Positions 19,966 through 29,413 of a stretch of 41,836 nucleotides of DNA are shown in pieces. This DNA comes from Verrucomicrobiaceae bacterium (GTDB lineage: Bacteria > Verrucomicrobiota > Verrucomicrobiia > Verrucomicrobiales > Akkermansiaceae): contig JAIXQS010000067.1 of the NCBI GenBank assembly GCA_027485615.1, positions 1 through 41,836 of the forward strand, read 5' to 3'. The notes under the pieces are model-generated. The model had not been told where the DNA came from, made no database searches, and saw only the letters and a program-made list of their open reading frames with translations. Position 1 is the stretch's first letter, and each line of letters opens with the position of its first letter. The position numbers and the translations under genes are program-made.

Positions 19966-20847
19966 ATGCAATCAATGACCGGCTTCGGCCGTGGAACCCA
20001 TAACACCGGGGGATGGACGGCGAGCGTTGAGGCGGCCTCGGTCAACCGGAAACAGGCGGAGATCGTGGCGAACCTGCCGCGCCAGATCCAAAGCCTCGAA
20101 GGCCGCGTGCGGCAGGCGACGCTTCCCCACATCTCGCGCGGGCGGGTGCAACTCTCGATCAAACTGGAAAGGCTCGACGGCGAGATCTCCGACCAGATCC
20201 GCATCAACCCCGTGCTGGCGCGTTCGTTCGAATCCGCGTTTGCCGATCTCTCGATGATCATCGGGCGGCAACTTTTACCAACACCGGCGGATTTCCTGCG
20301 GCAACCGGGCATCATGGAAATCGGCGAAGCGGAGACCACCGATCCCGATGAGGCATGGGAAGTGATATCGCCCGCGCTCGAGCAGGCGCTCGCAAACCTG
20401 AACGCGATGCGTGCGGAGGAGGGCAGTCACCTGCGCGAGGATTTCCTCGCACGCCTCGGCCAGCTCATGGCCTTCACGCAGATCATCGCGGATCACGCGC
20501 CCTCGCGCCCCGTCAAGCAGCGGGAGTTGCTGATGAAACGCCTCTCCGACCTCAGCATCCCGTTCGAGCTGGACGACGAGCGCCTCGTCCGCGAAATCGC
20601 GCTCTTCGCCGACCGCTGCGACATCTCCGAGGAAATCACCCGCCTGCATTCCCATTTCGCGAAATTCCACGGCTACATCGACGCCCCCGAAGCGGCGGGC
20701 CGCTCGCTCGATTTCCTCTGTCAGGAACTTTTCCGCGAGTTCAACACGATCGGCTCCAAGGCCAACGACGCGCTCGTCGCGCAAATGGTGGTGGAAGCGA
20801 AGACGGAGTTGGAAAAGCTGCGCGAGCAGATCCAGAACATCGAATAA
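19966..20847 (+). CDS. yicC: YicC/YloC-family endoribonuclease
   Basis: This 293-aa protein begins MQSMTGFGRGT, the hallmark of the YicC family, and ends with a DUF1732 region containing GRSLDFLCQELFREFNTIGSKAND and a C-terminal helix EKLREQIQNIE. Members are endoribonucleases implicated in small-RNA turnover in E. coli. The length matches the family. It is followed 5 nt later by radC and is probably co-transcribed with it. A promoter-like element lies immediately upstream of the ATG. Confidence 0.95.
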   Translation: MQSMTGFGRGTHNTGGWTASVEAASVNRKQAEIVANLPRQIQSLEGRVRQATLPHISRGRVQLSIKLERLDGEISDQIRINPVLARSFESAFADLSMIIGRQLLPTPADFLRQPGIMEIGEAETTDPDEAWEVISPALEQALANLNAMRAEEGSHLREDFLARLGQLMAFTQIIADHAPSRPVKQRELLMKRLSDLSIPFELDDERLVREIALFADRCDISEEITRLHSHFAKFHGYIDAPEAAGRSLDFLCQELFREFNTIGSKANDALVAQMVVEAKTELEKLREQIQNIE

Positions 20848-20852
20848 ACACC

Positions 20853-21545
20853 ATGGCTTTGCTCAATGATTCCGCCGATTCCGATCTCCCGCGCGAGAAG
20901 ATCTACAAGTATGGCGCGCCTTCGTTGAGCAACGCGGAGCTCATGGCGATTTTCCTGACCTCCGGCGTGGTGGGGCGGAACGTGATCCAGGTGGCGGGCG
21001 ACTTGCTGGAGAAATACGGCGGGCTACAGGAATTAGGGCGGCTGCCTGTCGCGGAATACATGAACAACAAGGGCATCGGCTTGGCGAAGGCGTGCAAGCT
21101 GGCAGCCGCATTCGAGCTGGGGATTCGGGTCGCCCGGGAAAAGATCCGCTCGCAGCCGCTGGATACGCCGGATTTGATTTACGGCCACTTCGCTCACCAG
21201 ATGGGCAACCTTCCCAGCGAACAGGCGCTCGTGGTCACGGTGGACTCGCGCCTCATGCACACCAGCACGACCACTGTATCCGCCGGCTCGGTGAACGAAA
21301 CCGCCGCCCATCCCCGCGAAATCCTGCGCCCCGTAGTCTCCCGTAACGCATACGGTTTCATCCTCATCCACAATCACCCCTCCGGCGATCCCACCCCCAG
21401 CCGCGCCGACTACCGCGTCACCGAAAACCTCCTGAAAGCGGCGGAGGTGATGCAGGTCAAATTCCTCGACCATGTCATCATCGGTCGCCCCGCAGCGGGT
21501 CGTGAGGCTTTCTTTTCATTTCGCGCCGCGGGTGTGATACCTTAG
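20853..21545 (+). CDS. radC: RadC-family JAMM protein
   Basis: The 230-aa product has an N-terminal helix-hairpin-helix region (LSNAELMAIFLTSGVVGRN and NNKGIGLAKACKLAAAFELG) and a C-terminal JAMM metallo-domain with the zinc motif HNHPSGDPTPSRAD. This is the RadC (YsxA/DUF2466) family. A direct role in DNA repair has been questioned and the activity is unknown. The start at ATG 20853, five nt after yicC, gives the family-typical N terminus. The open frame extends upstream inside yicC, but that part is out of frame with the real gene there. Confidence 0.94.
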   Translation: MALLNDSADSDLPREKIYKYGAPSLSNAELMAIFLTSGVVGRNVIQVAGDLLEKYGGLQELGRLPVAEYMNNKGIGLAKACKLAAAFELGIRVAREKIRSQPLDTPDLIYGHFAHQMGNLPSEQALVVTVDSRLMHTSTTTVSAGSVNETAAHPREILRPVVSRNAYGFILIHNHPSGDPTPSRADYRVTENLLKAAEVMQVKFLDHVIIGRPAAGREAFFSFRAAGVIP

Positions 21546-21559
21546 CCGCGCCCTCCGCC

Positions 21560-24037
21560 ATGTTCCGTTTTCACCTCGTCCGAAACCTCCGCACCGCCGT
21601 CTGGCTGCTGCTGTTCGCGCTGATCCCGCTAGCTGCGGGCGCACTCTACTGGGCGAACAAGACCGGCCTGCCCGAGGAGTGGCGGGAGGCCATCGAAAAA
21701 GAAATTTCAAGGCGCGGGGTGCACGTACAGATCGCATCGCTCACCTACGTTCCGCTGCGGGGCTTCGTCGCGGAAAACGTGCGCGTCTACGCGGAGCCGG
21801 AGCGTGTCCATGAGATCTCGCGCTTCGAACGAGTGCGGCTCGTCCTCGACAACGCGCGTCTCGCGCGCGGCGAGTTCCGGTTGAGGAAAGCCGAGCTTCG
21901 CAACGCGCACCTCTCGCTTCCCGTCGATGCGGAGAACCCCTCCGGCGATTCGCTGGATTTCACCGGGCTGTACGGCACCGTCATCTTGGGCGGGGAGCGC
22001 ACCATCGAGATCCGAGACGCGCGCGGCGAGGTCGGCGGCATCAAGCTCGCGCTCACCGCGAACCTGTTCGACAGGGTTGTCTCGGGCCAGAAGGAAGAGG
22101 ACGATAAAAGCGAGGGGCGGCGAAGGGAAATGATCGCCCGCATCATCGAGGAGATGGAGCACTGGGATTTCGGAACGCAGACGCCGCCGACCGTTCAGGT
22201 GGAGCTGGGCGGCAACCTATCCAACAGGAAATCCCTGCGCGCGGACTTCCGGATCAACGCACCTTCGGTCGAGAAAAAACAATACCGCCTGACCGATGTT
22301 AGCGCCGAGGGTTCGCTTAACGGATACCTGCTGGAAATCTCCTCCTTTTCCGCAAAGGACGCGCGCGGAACCGTTTCCGGCCATGCGGATTACCATCTTT
22401 ACAACCGCACGGGGCGCTTCGACGTAGAGTCCTCCATCGACATCCCGCGACTGCTGAAATCGTGGCTCGACACCCCGTTGAAGGGCGGGCTGCTCATCGG
22501 TGGCGGCCAGCGCATCGAGGCCGCCGGTGACGTGGATCTGAGCGAGCCTTCGCATCCGAAGATGAACCTGACCGGGCATGCGGGATTCGAATCGGTGATG
22601 TTCCGGGGCGTGAGCTTCGACACCCTGGAGACATGGTTCTCCTGGCAGGATGGCAGGCTTTTCCTGCGCGACATCAGGCTTGTGCGGCCCGACGGCACGG
22701 CGGAAGGGAAACTCCTGATGGAAGGGAGCAAGGTACGCGTCGCCCTACATACGACCCTTCCGGTCCCGCTCTACGAACCCTTTTTCATCGGACAGCCGCT
22801 TGAGCATGTGATCGCCGATTTCACGGAAAACGAGAGCCCGTTCACCGAAATTTTCATCGAGGGCGCGTTCGACATCCGTGATCGCTTTGATTGGGCATAC
22901 ACCGGCCACGGCACGTTGAAGAACCTCTCCTATCGCGGCGTGCCCGTCATCTCCGGCGGGGCGCATTTTTCCGTGAACCACCATGAACTCGATTTTTGGG
23001 ATGGCTCCGTGACCTTCGACTACAGGGACTACGCCCTGCGCCGCGCGTTCAGCGGCCCGAAGCGGGGATCGGCCACGGTGGGGAGGATACGCTATGATGC
23101 GGCCACGAAAACGGTCGGTGTCGAGGATGTGAAAGGTGACATGTGGGCGGCCCCGATGGTGCGGTTTTTCGCGCCGAAGATCGCCGATGACCTGGAACAG
23201 TACCGCTTCCATACGCCGCCTACGCTCAGCGGATCGGGCGTCATCGATGTCACGCCGCAAGGCCGCACCGATCTCACCGTGAAATTCAGCACCCCCGGCA
23301 AGGCGGATTACAGATTCCTCGGAAAGAACGTCACCCTGCTGGAACCCGAAGCCACCGTAAACATGCGCGGCGGGGAGGTGCGCATCTCGGGACTCTCGGC
23401 GGGCGCCTTCGATGGCACGGTCGCCGGTGACCTGCTTCACTCCGGGAAGTCGAAGCTTTCCGGCGAGCTGACCTGGTCGAAGCTCGCTATGCCCGGCCTT
23501 TCCTCCACCTACGGTTTCGAAATGAAAGGGGGCGGATTGCTCACCGGCCGCATTGAATTCGCAATCAACCGAGGCGATGTCACCACGCTGAACGGCGGGG
23601 GACTGGTCGCCCTGGAGGAAGCGGAGCTTTTCTCCGTACCCATCTTCGGCCCGCTCTCCGGCGTCGCATCGAAAGTCCTCGATGACAAACGCGCCGGCTT
23701 CGAGCGGGCGGATGCGGCCTTCTGCACCTTCGACATCCGCGAAGGCATACTCCGCACACGCGATTTCCAGAGTGCCACGACTTCGGTCACCTTCACCGGC
23801 GATGGCGAGGTGGATCTCACGGCGAGAACCATCGATTTCACCGCACGCCTCAATGCACGCGGCCTGCTCGGCCTCATCACCCTGCCGCTGCGTCCGTTTT
23901 ACGGACTGTTCCAGTTCCGGGGCACGGGACCGATCGACAAGACGGTTTGGGAAAACGTCCATTTCACCTCCCCTCCGGAAGAGCAGAACGATCTCCTGCT
24001 TGCTCCGCCGCCGAAGGCTCGCGTGGTCGAGGAGTGA
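21560..24037 (+). CDS. AsmA-like / DUF3971-type inner-membrane-anchored protein
   Basis: An 825-aa protein with one N-terminal membrane helix (AVWLLLFALIPLAAGALYWAN, residues about 13-33). A long beta-rich periplasmic part follows. The C-terminal region LFSVPIFGPLSGVASKVLDDK...TFTGDGEVDLTARTIDF...LRPFYGLFQFRGTGPID resembles AsmA-like C-terminal repeats seen in YhdP/TamB-class lipid-transfer bridges. A role in moving phospholipids or assembling the outer membrane is inferred from this family only. It starts 14 nt after radC and is probably in the same operon. Its 3' end converges to within three nt of the MBL hydrolase gene. Confidence 0.78.
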   Translation: MFRFHLVRNLRTAVWLLLFALIPLAAGALYWANKTGLPEEWREAIEKEISRRGVHVQIASLTYVPLRGFVAENVRVYAEPERVHEISRFERVRLVLDNARLARGEFRLRKAELRNAHLSLPVDAENPSGDSLDFTGLYGTVILGGERTIEIRDARGEVGGIKLALTANLFDRVVSGQKEEDDKSEGRRREMIARIIEEMEHWDFGTQTPPTVQVELGGNLSNRKSLRADFRINAPSVEKKQYRLTDVSAEGSLNGYLLEISSFSAKDARGTVSGHADYHLYNRTGRFDVESSIDIPRLLKSWLDTPLKGGLLIGGGQRIEAAGDVDLSEPSHPKMNLTGHAGFESVMFRGVSFDTLETWFSWQDGRLFLRDIRLVRPDGTAEGKLLMEGSKVRVALHTTLPVPLYEPFFIGQPLEHVIADFTENESPFTEIFIEGAFDIRDRFDWAYTGHGTLKNLSYRGVPVISGGAHFSVNHHELDFWDGSVTFDYRDYALRRAFSGPKRGSATVGRIRYDAATKTVGVEDVKGDMWAAPMVRFFAPKIADDLEQYRFHTPPTLSGSGVIDVTPQGRTDLTVKFSTPGKADYRFLGKNVTLLEPEATVNMRGGEVRISGLSAGAFDGTVAGDLLHSGKSKLSGELTWSKLAMPGLSSTYGFEMKGGGLLTGRIEFAINRGDVTTLNGGGLVALEEAELFSVPIFGPLSGVASKVLDDKRAGFERADAAFCTFDIREGILRTRDFQSATTSVTFTGDGEVDLTARTIDFTARLNARGLLGLITLPLRPFYGLFQFRGTGPIDKTVWENVHFTSPPEEQNDLLLAPPPKARVVEE

Positions 24038-24040
24038 GCC

Positions 24041-24643
24041 TCAACGGAGATAACCGTTCGTCGCTTTCTCGCGGGCTATCGTAGTTTCCCCGCCATGCCC
24101 GGAAAGCACGCGGGTCTCATCCGGCAGGCAAAGCAACTCCCTTTCGATCCCGGCGAGCAGCAGCTCGAAACTCCCGCCCGGCAGATCGCAGCGCCCCACG
24201 GAACCCGCGAACAGCGCATCGCCCGCAAAGACGACGCCCGCATCCGGAATGTAAAACGTGAGGCTGTCCGCCGAATGCCCCGGCACATGGCTCACCCTCG
24301 TTTTCGTGCCGAACATTTCACTTTCCCCCTCCGCGATCAGCACATCCACCTCGTATGGCTCCACCGAAGGCAAGCCCCAGCCCGATCCGAACGCCTCCAG
24401 CGTCAGATCCTTCGAATAATCCGCCCATGCGAAAACCTTCACCCCCATCACCCGCAGCGCCGCCACATCCTCGACATGATCGTAATGCTGATGGGTCAGA
24501 TAGAGCGCGTCCAACCGCACGCCCCTACCCTCCACCCACTCAGTGATCCCGGCAGGTGCATCGACCAGGAAATTTCCCTCCGGCGTCTCCACCAGATATC
24601 CGTTCGTCTGCACCATGCCGCCCGTGAATTTCGTAATCCGCAT
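24041..24643 (-). CDS. MBL-fold metallo-hydrolase (glyoxalase II-like)
   Basis: The 200-aa protein has the metallo-beta-lactamase motif THQHYDHVED (residues about 50-59), a further His in HVPGHSADS, Asp in FAGDALFAGSVGR, and a final SGHGGET. These are the dinuclear zinc ligands of the glyoxalase II/YcbL subgroup. It probably hydrolyses a thioester or similar small substrate, but the substrate is unknown. The ATG at 24643 starts MRITKFTGGMVQTNGYLVE, as in relatives. It is convergent with the AsmA-like gene. Confidence 0.9.
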   Translation of the reverse strand: MRITKFTGGMVQTNGYLVETPEGNFLVDAPAGITEWVEGRGVRLDALYLTHQHYDHVEDVAALRVMGVKVFAWADYSKDLTLEAFGSGWGLPSVEPYEVDVLIAEGESEMFGTKTRVSHVPGHSADSLTFYIPDAGVVFAGDALFAGSVGRCDLPGGSFELLLAGIERELLCLPDETRVLSGHGGETTIAREKATNGYLR

Positions 24644-24779
24644 GCGCCCCCAGTAAGACGGCGTCAGGGGTTTGGAAATGAAAAATCGGTTTGAGCGTTA
24701 CTGCAAAACGTTCATGGCATGGATAGGCCGCATTCGCCTGCCTTTGCCAATCATTCCGCGAGAACCGTCATGCACGCGG

Positions 24780-25028
24780 ATGACGGAAAAAGCAGCAAGA
24801 CAAACACCCGTGAAACTGCTGCTCTCCGCGCATGACCATCACAAAAAAATCGTCCTTGATGAAAAAGGAGATCCATCCGATGTGATCATCCCTTACAGCC
24901 TGTTTGTGGAACTGTCCGAGACATACGGTTGGGATCTTGACGAGGAGGAGCAGCGGGAACTCGCGGAAGCCCTCTCGGACTCAAGGGCGGGAAACCGTGA
25001 CGCGTTCGTTCCTGCATCCGAAGTATGA
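24780..25028 (+). CDS. RelB/Phd-like antitoxin
   Basis: An 82-aa protein from ATG 24780. The middle (KIVLDEKGDPSDVIIPYSLF) resembles the beta-hairpin and helix of Phd/RelB-type antitoxins. The acidic helical C terminus (DEEEQRELAEALSDSRAG then FVPASEV) fits the toxin-neutralising tail of this group. It overlaps the downstream RelE-like gene by four nt (ATGA), the usual antitoxin-then-toxin arrangement. In-frame starts further upstream exist but add no recognisable sequence. No operator palindrome was clear upstream. Confidence 0.65.
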   Translation: MTEKAARQTPVKLLLSAHDHHKKIVLDEKGDPSDVIIPYSLFVELSETYGWDLDEEEQRELAEALSDSRAGNRDAFVPASEV

Positions 25029-25255
25029 GGGAGATCAGCTACCACAAGCGCGCCGTGAAGTATATCCAGCGCATGCCAGTGGACCAGAAGGAGCGGATCA
25101 AAGACGCCATTGGCCGTATCTCGGCTCTCGAAGATCCGCTTTCCGATCCGAACGTGAAAGCGATGGCCGACGAATGGGAAAGCTGCCAAACGCTCAGGAT
25201 CGGCGGGGAGGATGTAGTCGGCGGGATCAAAAGGGCCGTTGGGAGTAGGCGATGA
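25025..25255 (+). CDS. RelE/ParE-family toxin, probably C-terminally shortened
   Basis: The N-terminal part MREISYHKRAVKYIQRMPVDQ, followed by ERIKDAIGRISALEDPLSDPNVKAMADEW, is characteristic of RelE/ParE toxins (the NVKAL-like strand leading to a RLRVGDYRVIF-like core). Here the core reads TLRIGGEDVVGGIKRAVGSRR and stops at 76 aa, where relatives run to about 85-95 aa with a YRVIF strand and a terminal basic/Tyr segment. The last residues VGSRR could be the remnant of the IGHRR motif, which would imply an internal deletion. The toxin may be inactive. Only an alignment would settle this. Confidence 0.6.
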   Translation: MREISYHKRAVKYIQRMPVDQKERIKDAIGRISALEDPLSDPNVKAMADEWESCQTLRIGGEDVVGGIKRAVGSRR

Positions 25256-25390
25256 AACGGCATCGATCCCTACATTATCCTCGGCCTCGCGTTCGCCTTT
25301 TCCCAACCTGCGCGCTTGAAAGTGTAGTAGGGGTTTTCCCCTACAGTCACGGGCGCGAGCAGGGTCTTGATGTGGTATCCGCCCTGGTTT

Positions 25391-26356
25391 TCATGGGCTT
25401 GTCTTACTCTCTTCGGGTTGGGTTTCTTGCGGTTTGTGGACGCGCACTTCGCGCACGCCGGGTAAGCCCCGCAACGTGCCCTCGGAGCCAAGCACGCAAG
25501 CGGCGGTGGCGAGGGCATCGCTGAGCTTCGCTTCATCGGCGATCACGCTGACCGCAACGCGGCGCGTCAACCCGAGGCCGGTCGCGGGATCGAGGATATG
25601 GGAATAGGTGACACCCTCGATTTCCACGGACTGGTGGAGATCGCCGGAAGTGGAAACGGCGGCGTTGGAAAGGGTCAGGATCTCGTCGTTTTTCCCGACA
25701 TCGAAAGTTTTCAGCGCTACGTTCCAGCCACCTCGCCCCGGCGGAGCTTCGCCGAGCCGGATGTCTCCGCCCGCCGTGACCAACGCCTGGCGGATGCCTG
25801 CGGCGGCGAGGGAATCGAGCATCCGGTCGGCTGCGTAGCCTTTCGCGATGCCGCCGAGATCGAAGGCCATGTTTTCCCGTAGCAACGTGATCGTGCGGGC
25901 TTCCGGATCGAGCGTGAAATGCCGCCACCCGCTGGCGGCGTGGGCAACGGCGAGCTTTTCGGGATCAGGCAGACGGCCGGAACTGCGCGTTTCGCGCCAG
26001 AGTTTCGTGAGCGGGCCGAGCGTGGGATCGAAGGCTCCTTCGGTCGCCTCCGCGATGCGGCGGGAGTGCTCCAGCAGATCGAAAAGCAGCGGGGAAAGCC
26101 GAACGGGCGCGCCGATTGGTTTTGAGGAAAGCTGCGACAACTCGCTTTCCGGCAGGTAATCCGACGCAACGGCGTTGACCTCCTCCGCTTTCGCGAACGC
26201 GGCCTCCACGGCTTTTTCCGCGGCGGCGCGGCTCTCTGCGTAACACACCATGCTGAACCTCGTCCCCATCAGCGGCCGCCCGAAGGAGAACTTTTCCGCC
26301 GCACCCGCCGTAGCGAGGATGGGGAGAGATAGTGAGAGCAAACGGGCAGCGAACAT
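25391..26356 (-). CDS. apbE: FAD:protein FMN transferase, ApbE family
   Basis: The 321-aa protein has a signal peptide (MFAARLLSLSLPILATAGA). The ApbE domain follows: MGTRFSMVCYAES near the start, AFDPTLGPLTKLWR, the FAD-binding DLGGIAKGYAADRML, ALVTAGGDIRLG, and the metal-site region TYSHILDPATG and DALATA. ApbE attaches FMN covalently to threonine in redox proteins such as NqrB/C or RnfD/G, outside the cytoplasmic membrane; no such target gene is in this window. It lies downstream of gcvP on the same strand with a 166-nt gap holding a dispersed repeat and its own promoter-like element. Confidence 0.93.
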   Translation of the reverse strand: MFAARLLSLSLPILATAGAAEKFSFGRPLMGTRFSMVCYAESRAAAEKAVEAAFAKAEEVNAVASDYLPESELSQLSSKPIGAPVRLSPLLFDLLEHSRRIAEATEGAFDPTLGPLTKLWRETRSSGRLPDPEKLAVAHAASGWRHFTLDPEARTITLLRENMAFDLGGIAKGYAADRMLDSLAAAGIRQALVTAGGDIRLGEAPPGRGGWNVALKTFDVGKNDEILTLSNAAVSTSGDLHQSVEIEGVTYSHILDPATGLGLTRRVAVSVIADEAKLSDALATAACVLGSEGTLRGLPGVREVRVHKPQETQPEESKTSP

Positions 26357-26370
26357 ATCAGGCCAGGCGA

Positions 26371-26400
26371 AAGTATTCCCCGTGAAAGCCCGTCGGTCAA
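26371..26400 (-). promoter_or_regulatory. Candidate apbE promoter
   Basis: On the minus strand TTGACC (26400-26395), 18 nt, then ATACTT (26376-26371), fourteen nt before the ATG. The -35 is a 5/6 match to the sigma-70 consensus. Confidence 0.4.
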
Positions 26401-26421
26401 AGGCTCACCGCACGGATCTAT

Positions 26422-26514
26422 GGAGCAGGTGCGTCCCGCGCCTTGGGTTCCTGCGGATGTCTCCAACCGCAGTGAAAAAGTCTCTTGCGCGGGTGGCGGA
26501 GACGCGCCTGCTCC
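26422..26514. repeat. Dispersed intergenic repeat, copy A, with inverted half-copy
   Basis: 26422-26464 (GGAGCAGGTGCGTCCC...GTCTCC, 43 nt) is one copy of the family also found at 38160 and 40720. At 26495-26514 the reverse complement reads GGAGCAGGCGCGTCTCCGCC, a shortened opposite-strand copy, so transcripts could form a long hairpin. It fills the gap between the 3' end of gcvP and apbE. Confidence 0.7.
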
Positions 26515-26522
26515 GGCTACGC

Positions 26523-29357
26523 TCATCTCGCATACGCCTCGACCGAATCGCAGGTGCAGACGAGGTTGCGATCGCCGTGGACGTTGTCGATGCGGGAGAC
26601 GGAGGGCCAGAACTTGTGGGTGCGGAGGTAGGGCAGTGGGAAGGCGGCCTTTTCCCGGGTGTAAGGGTGCGGCCATTCGTCCGCGCAGAGGACTCCGCTG
26701 GTGTGCGGGGCGTTCTTGAGCGGGTTGTCCTTGGCGTCGAGTTTCCCGCCGATGACATCCATGATCTCGCCGTGGATGGAGATCATCGCGTCGCAAAAGC
26801 GGTCGAGTTCCGCCTTGGATTCGGATTCGGTGGGCTCGATCATCAGCGTGCCGGTGACGGGCCAGGACATGGTGGGCGCGTGGTAGCCGTAGTCCATGAG
26901 GCGTTTCGCGATGTCCTCCACGGTGATGCCGGATTGGTCGGAGAGCGGGCGACAGTCGATGATGCACTCGTGCGCGACCAATCCCGTTTTCCCGGTGTAG
27001 AGGATGGGGAAATAGTTCTCCAACCGCTTCGCCATGTAGTTCGCGTTGAGGATGGCGATTTCGGTGGCTTTCCGTAGGCCTGCGGCTCCCATCATGGCGA
27101 TATACATCCATGAGATCACGTTGATCGAGGCGCTGCCATAGGGTGCTGAGCAAACGGCGTGGCTTTTTTCCTCCAACGCGAAGTGGCCGGGAAGGAAAGG
27201 CACGAGCTGCTTCGCGACCCCGATGGGGCCGACTCCCGGGCCGCCGCCGCCGTGGGGGATGCAGAAGGTTTTGTGAAGATTGAGGTGGCAAACATCCGCG
27301 CCGATCAGGCCGGGCGAGGTGAGGCCGACCTGTGCGTTCATGTTCGCGCCGTCCATGTAAACCTGGCCGCCCGCGTCGTGGATGATCGCGGTGATCTCGC
27401 GGATCGTTTCCTCGAAGACACCGTGCGTGGAGGGATAGGTGACCATCAGCGCGGAGAGGTTCGCGCGGTGCTCCTCGGTGCGGGCGATGAGGTCGGCCAT
27501 GTCGATGTTGCCGCTGGCATCGCATTTCACGCCGATGACCTTCATGCCGCACATCACGGCGGAGGCGGGGTTCGTGCCGTGGGCGGAAACGGGGATGAGG
27601 CAGATGTCGCGGTGTCCTTCGCCGCGCGATTCGTGGTAGCGGCGGATGGCGAGCAGGCCCGCGTATTCGCCCTGCGAGCCGGCGTTCGGCTGGAGGGAAA
27701 CAGCCGCGAAGCCCGTGATCTCCGCGAGCCAGTTTTCCAACTGTGTGAGCATTTCCACGTAGCCGGTGGTCTGCGATTTCGGTGCGAAGGGATGGATCGA
27801 GGAAACCTCGGGCCAGCTCAGCGGGATCATTTCCGAGGTGGCGTTGAGCTTCATCGTGCAGGAACCGAGCGCGATCATCGACTCGTTGAGCGCGAGATCC
27901 TTCGACTCAAGGCGCTTGATGTAGCGCAGCATCTCGGTCTCGGAGTGGAAGGCGTTGAAGGCGGGGGCGGCGAGGAATTTCGAGGTGCGGTCGGAAGCGG
28001 AATCCCATGCGTGACCTTCGGGCGCGGCGCTTTCCGTGTGAACGCCGAAGAGGCGGCAGATCGCCCAGACGTCGGCGTTGGCGGCGGTTTCATCGAGCGA
28101 GATGCCGATGTGACCCGAGTCGATGAAGCGGAGGTTGAAACCGTGATCGGGTGCTTCATCAACGAGCTGCCCGGCTTTTTCCGTGGCCACGATGATCGTG
28201 TCGAAAAACGCTCCGTCCTCGACCGTGTATCCGCCGGAAACGAGCGCTTCCTTGAGCTTGCGCGTCTGCGAGTGGACGCCGCGCGCGATGTTTCTCAAGC
28301 CTTCCGGGCCGTGATAGACGGCATACATCGAGGCCATCACGGCGAGCAGCACCTGCGCGGTACAGATGTTGGAGGTCGCCTTGTCGCGGCGGATGTGTTG
28401 CTCGCGGGTCTGGAGGGAAAGGCGGTAGGCGGGCTTGCCCTGCGCGTCGATGGAAACGCCGATGAGGCGGCCGGGCATCTTGCGTTTCAACGCGTCCTTG
28501 CAGGCCATGAAGCCTGCGTGCGGCCCGCCGAAACCGAGCGGCACGCCGAAGCGTTGCGAGGAACCCACGCAAATGTCCGCGCCAAACTCGCCCGGTGCTT
28601 TCAGCAAGGTCAGCGCGAGGATGTCCGCCGCACAGATCGTCGTCGCGCCGGCCGAGTGGCATTTCTCGAAAAAATCCGCGAAGTCATCGATGCGGCCGCG
28701 CGTGTCGGGATACTGCACGATCACGGCGAAAAGGCCTGCGGCGGAAGCGGGGTCGAAGCTTTCCCAGTCGCCGACGATCACTTCCAACCCGAGCGGCTCG
28801 GAACGGGTTTTCACCACATCGATGGTCTGCGGGTGGCAGCGGTCGGAGACGAAAAGCGATTTCCCGCCCGGCTTCCCGGAGAGCGCGAGGGTGACGGCCT
28901 CGGCGGCTGCGGTGCCCTCGTCGAGCAGCGAGGCGTTCGCGACATCCAAGCCGGTGAGATCGGTGATCATCGTCTGGAAATTCAGCAAGGCCTCCAGGCG
29001 GCCCTGCGCGATCTCCGCCTGGTAGGGCGTGTAGGCGGTATACCAGCCGGGATTTTCCAGGATGTTCCGCTGGATCACGCCGGGGGTGAGAGTGCCGTGG
29101 TAGCCCTGGCCGATGAAACTTTTCAGCACTCGGTTCCGGCCCATCCAAGCGCGCAGCCATGCCAGCGCCTCATTTTCCGAAAGCGCGGGCGGCAAATCCA
29201 TATCGCCGTCCATGCGGATGCCACCCGGAACCGCCTCGGAAATCAGCTCGTCCAGCGTGCCGTGGCCTACCTTTTCCAGCATCTCGTTCTGGTCGGATTC
29301 GGTGGGACCAATGTGGCGGGGCAGGAAGGAGGATGTAGCGGCCATATGCGTATGCAT
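26523..29357 (-). CDS. gcvP: Glycine dehydrogenase (decarboxylating), P protein
   Basis: A full-length single-chain P protein (944 aa) of the glycine cleavage system. It decarboxylates glycine with PLP and passes the aminomethyl group to the lipoyl-H protein. The N-terminal half begins [17 protein letters not shown] and contains the conserved [17 protein letters not shown]. The C-terminal half has [29 protein letters not shown] and the PLP-lysine motif [17 protein letters not shown]. Both homologous halves are present, so this is not the split gcvPA/gcvPB form. Two ATG starts are possible (29357, 29345). gcvT and gcvH are not nearby. No glycine riboswitch fits into the 56-nt upstream gap. Confidence 0.98.
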   Translation of the reverse strand: MHTHMAATSSFLPRHIGPTESDQNEMLEKVGHGTLDELISEAVPGGIRMDGDMDLPPALSENEALAWLRAWMGRNRVLKSFIGQGYHGTLTPGVIQRNILENPGWYTAYTPYQAEIAQGRLEALLNFQTMITDLTGLDVANASLLDEGTAAAEAVTLALSGKPGGKSLFVSDRCHPQTIDVVKTRSEPLGLEVIVGDWESFDPASAAGLFAVIVQYPDTRGRIDDFADFFEKCHSAGATTICAADILALTLLKAPGEFGADICVGSSQRFGVPLGFGGPHAGFMACKDALKRKMPGRLIGVSIDAQGKPAYRLSLQTREQHIRRDKATSNICTAQVLLAVMASMYAVYHGPEGLRNIARGVHSQTRKLKEALVSGGYTVEDGAFFDTIIVATEKAGQLVDEAPDHGFNLRFIDSGHIGISLDETAANADVWAICRLFGVHTESAAPEGHAWDSASDRTSKFLAAPAFNAFHSETEMLRYIKRLESKDLALNESMIALGSCTMKLNATSEMIPLSWPEVSSIHPFAPKSQTTGYVEMLTQLENWLAEITGFAAVSLQPNAGSQGEYAGLLAIRRYHESRGEGHRDICLIPVSAHGTNPASAVMCGMKVIGVKCDASGNIDMADLIARTEEHRANLSALMVTYPSTHGVFEETIREITAIIHDAGGQVYMDGANMNAQVGLTSPGLIGADVCHLNLHKTFCIPHGGGGPGVGPIGVAKQLVPFLPGHFALEEKSHAVCSAPYGSASINVISWMYIAMMGAAGLRKATEIAILNANYMAKRLENYFPILYTGKTGLVAHECIIDCRPLSDQSGITVEDIAKRLMDYGYHAPTMSWPVTGTLMIEPTESESKAELDRFCDAMISIHGEIMDVIGGKLDAKDNPLKNAPHTSGVLCADEWPHPYTREKAAFPLPYLRTHKFWPSVSRIDNVHGDRNLVCTCDSVEAYAR

Positions 29358-29413
29358 TTGATGGAGCAGCGATGCCCAACCCGCAACCCCTGAAAACGAA
29401 CAAACGGAAAATT

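Noticed and set aside
27159..29393. 744-codon open frame on the plus strand opposite gcvP
   Set aside because: Lies entirely within unmistakable gcvP on the other strand; its translation is Gly/Ala/Arg/Val-rich without motifs, a typical antisense shadow of a GC-rich gene.
29358..29413. Possible glycine riboswitch ahead of gcvP
   Set aside because: Only 56 nt separate the sulfatase stop from the gcvP start on the plus-strand axis and the upstream leader shows no tandem glycine-aptamer structure.
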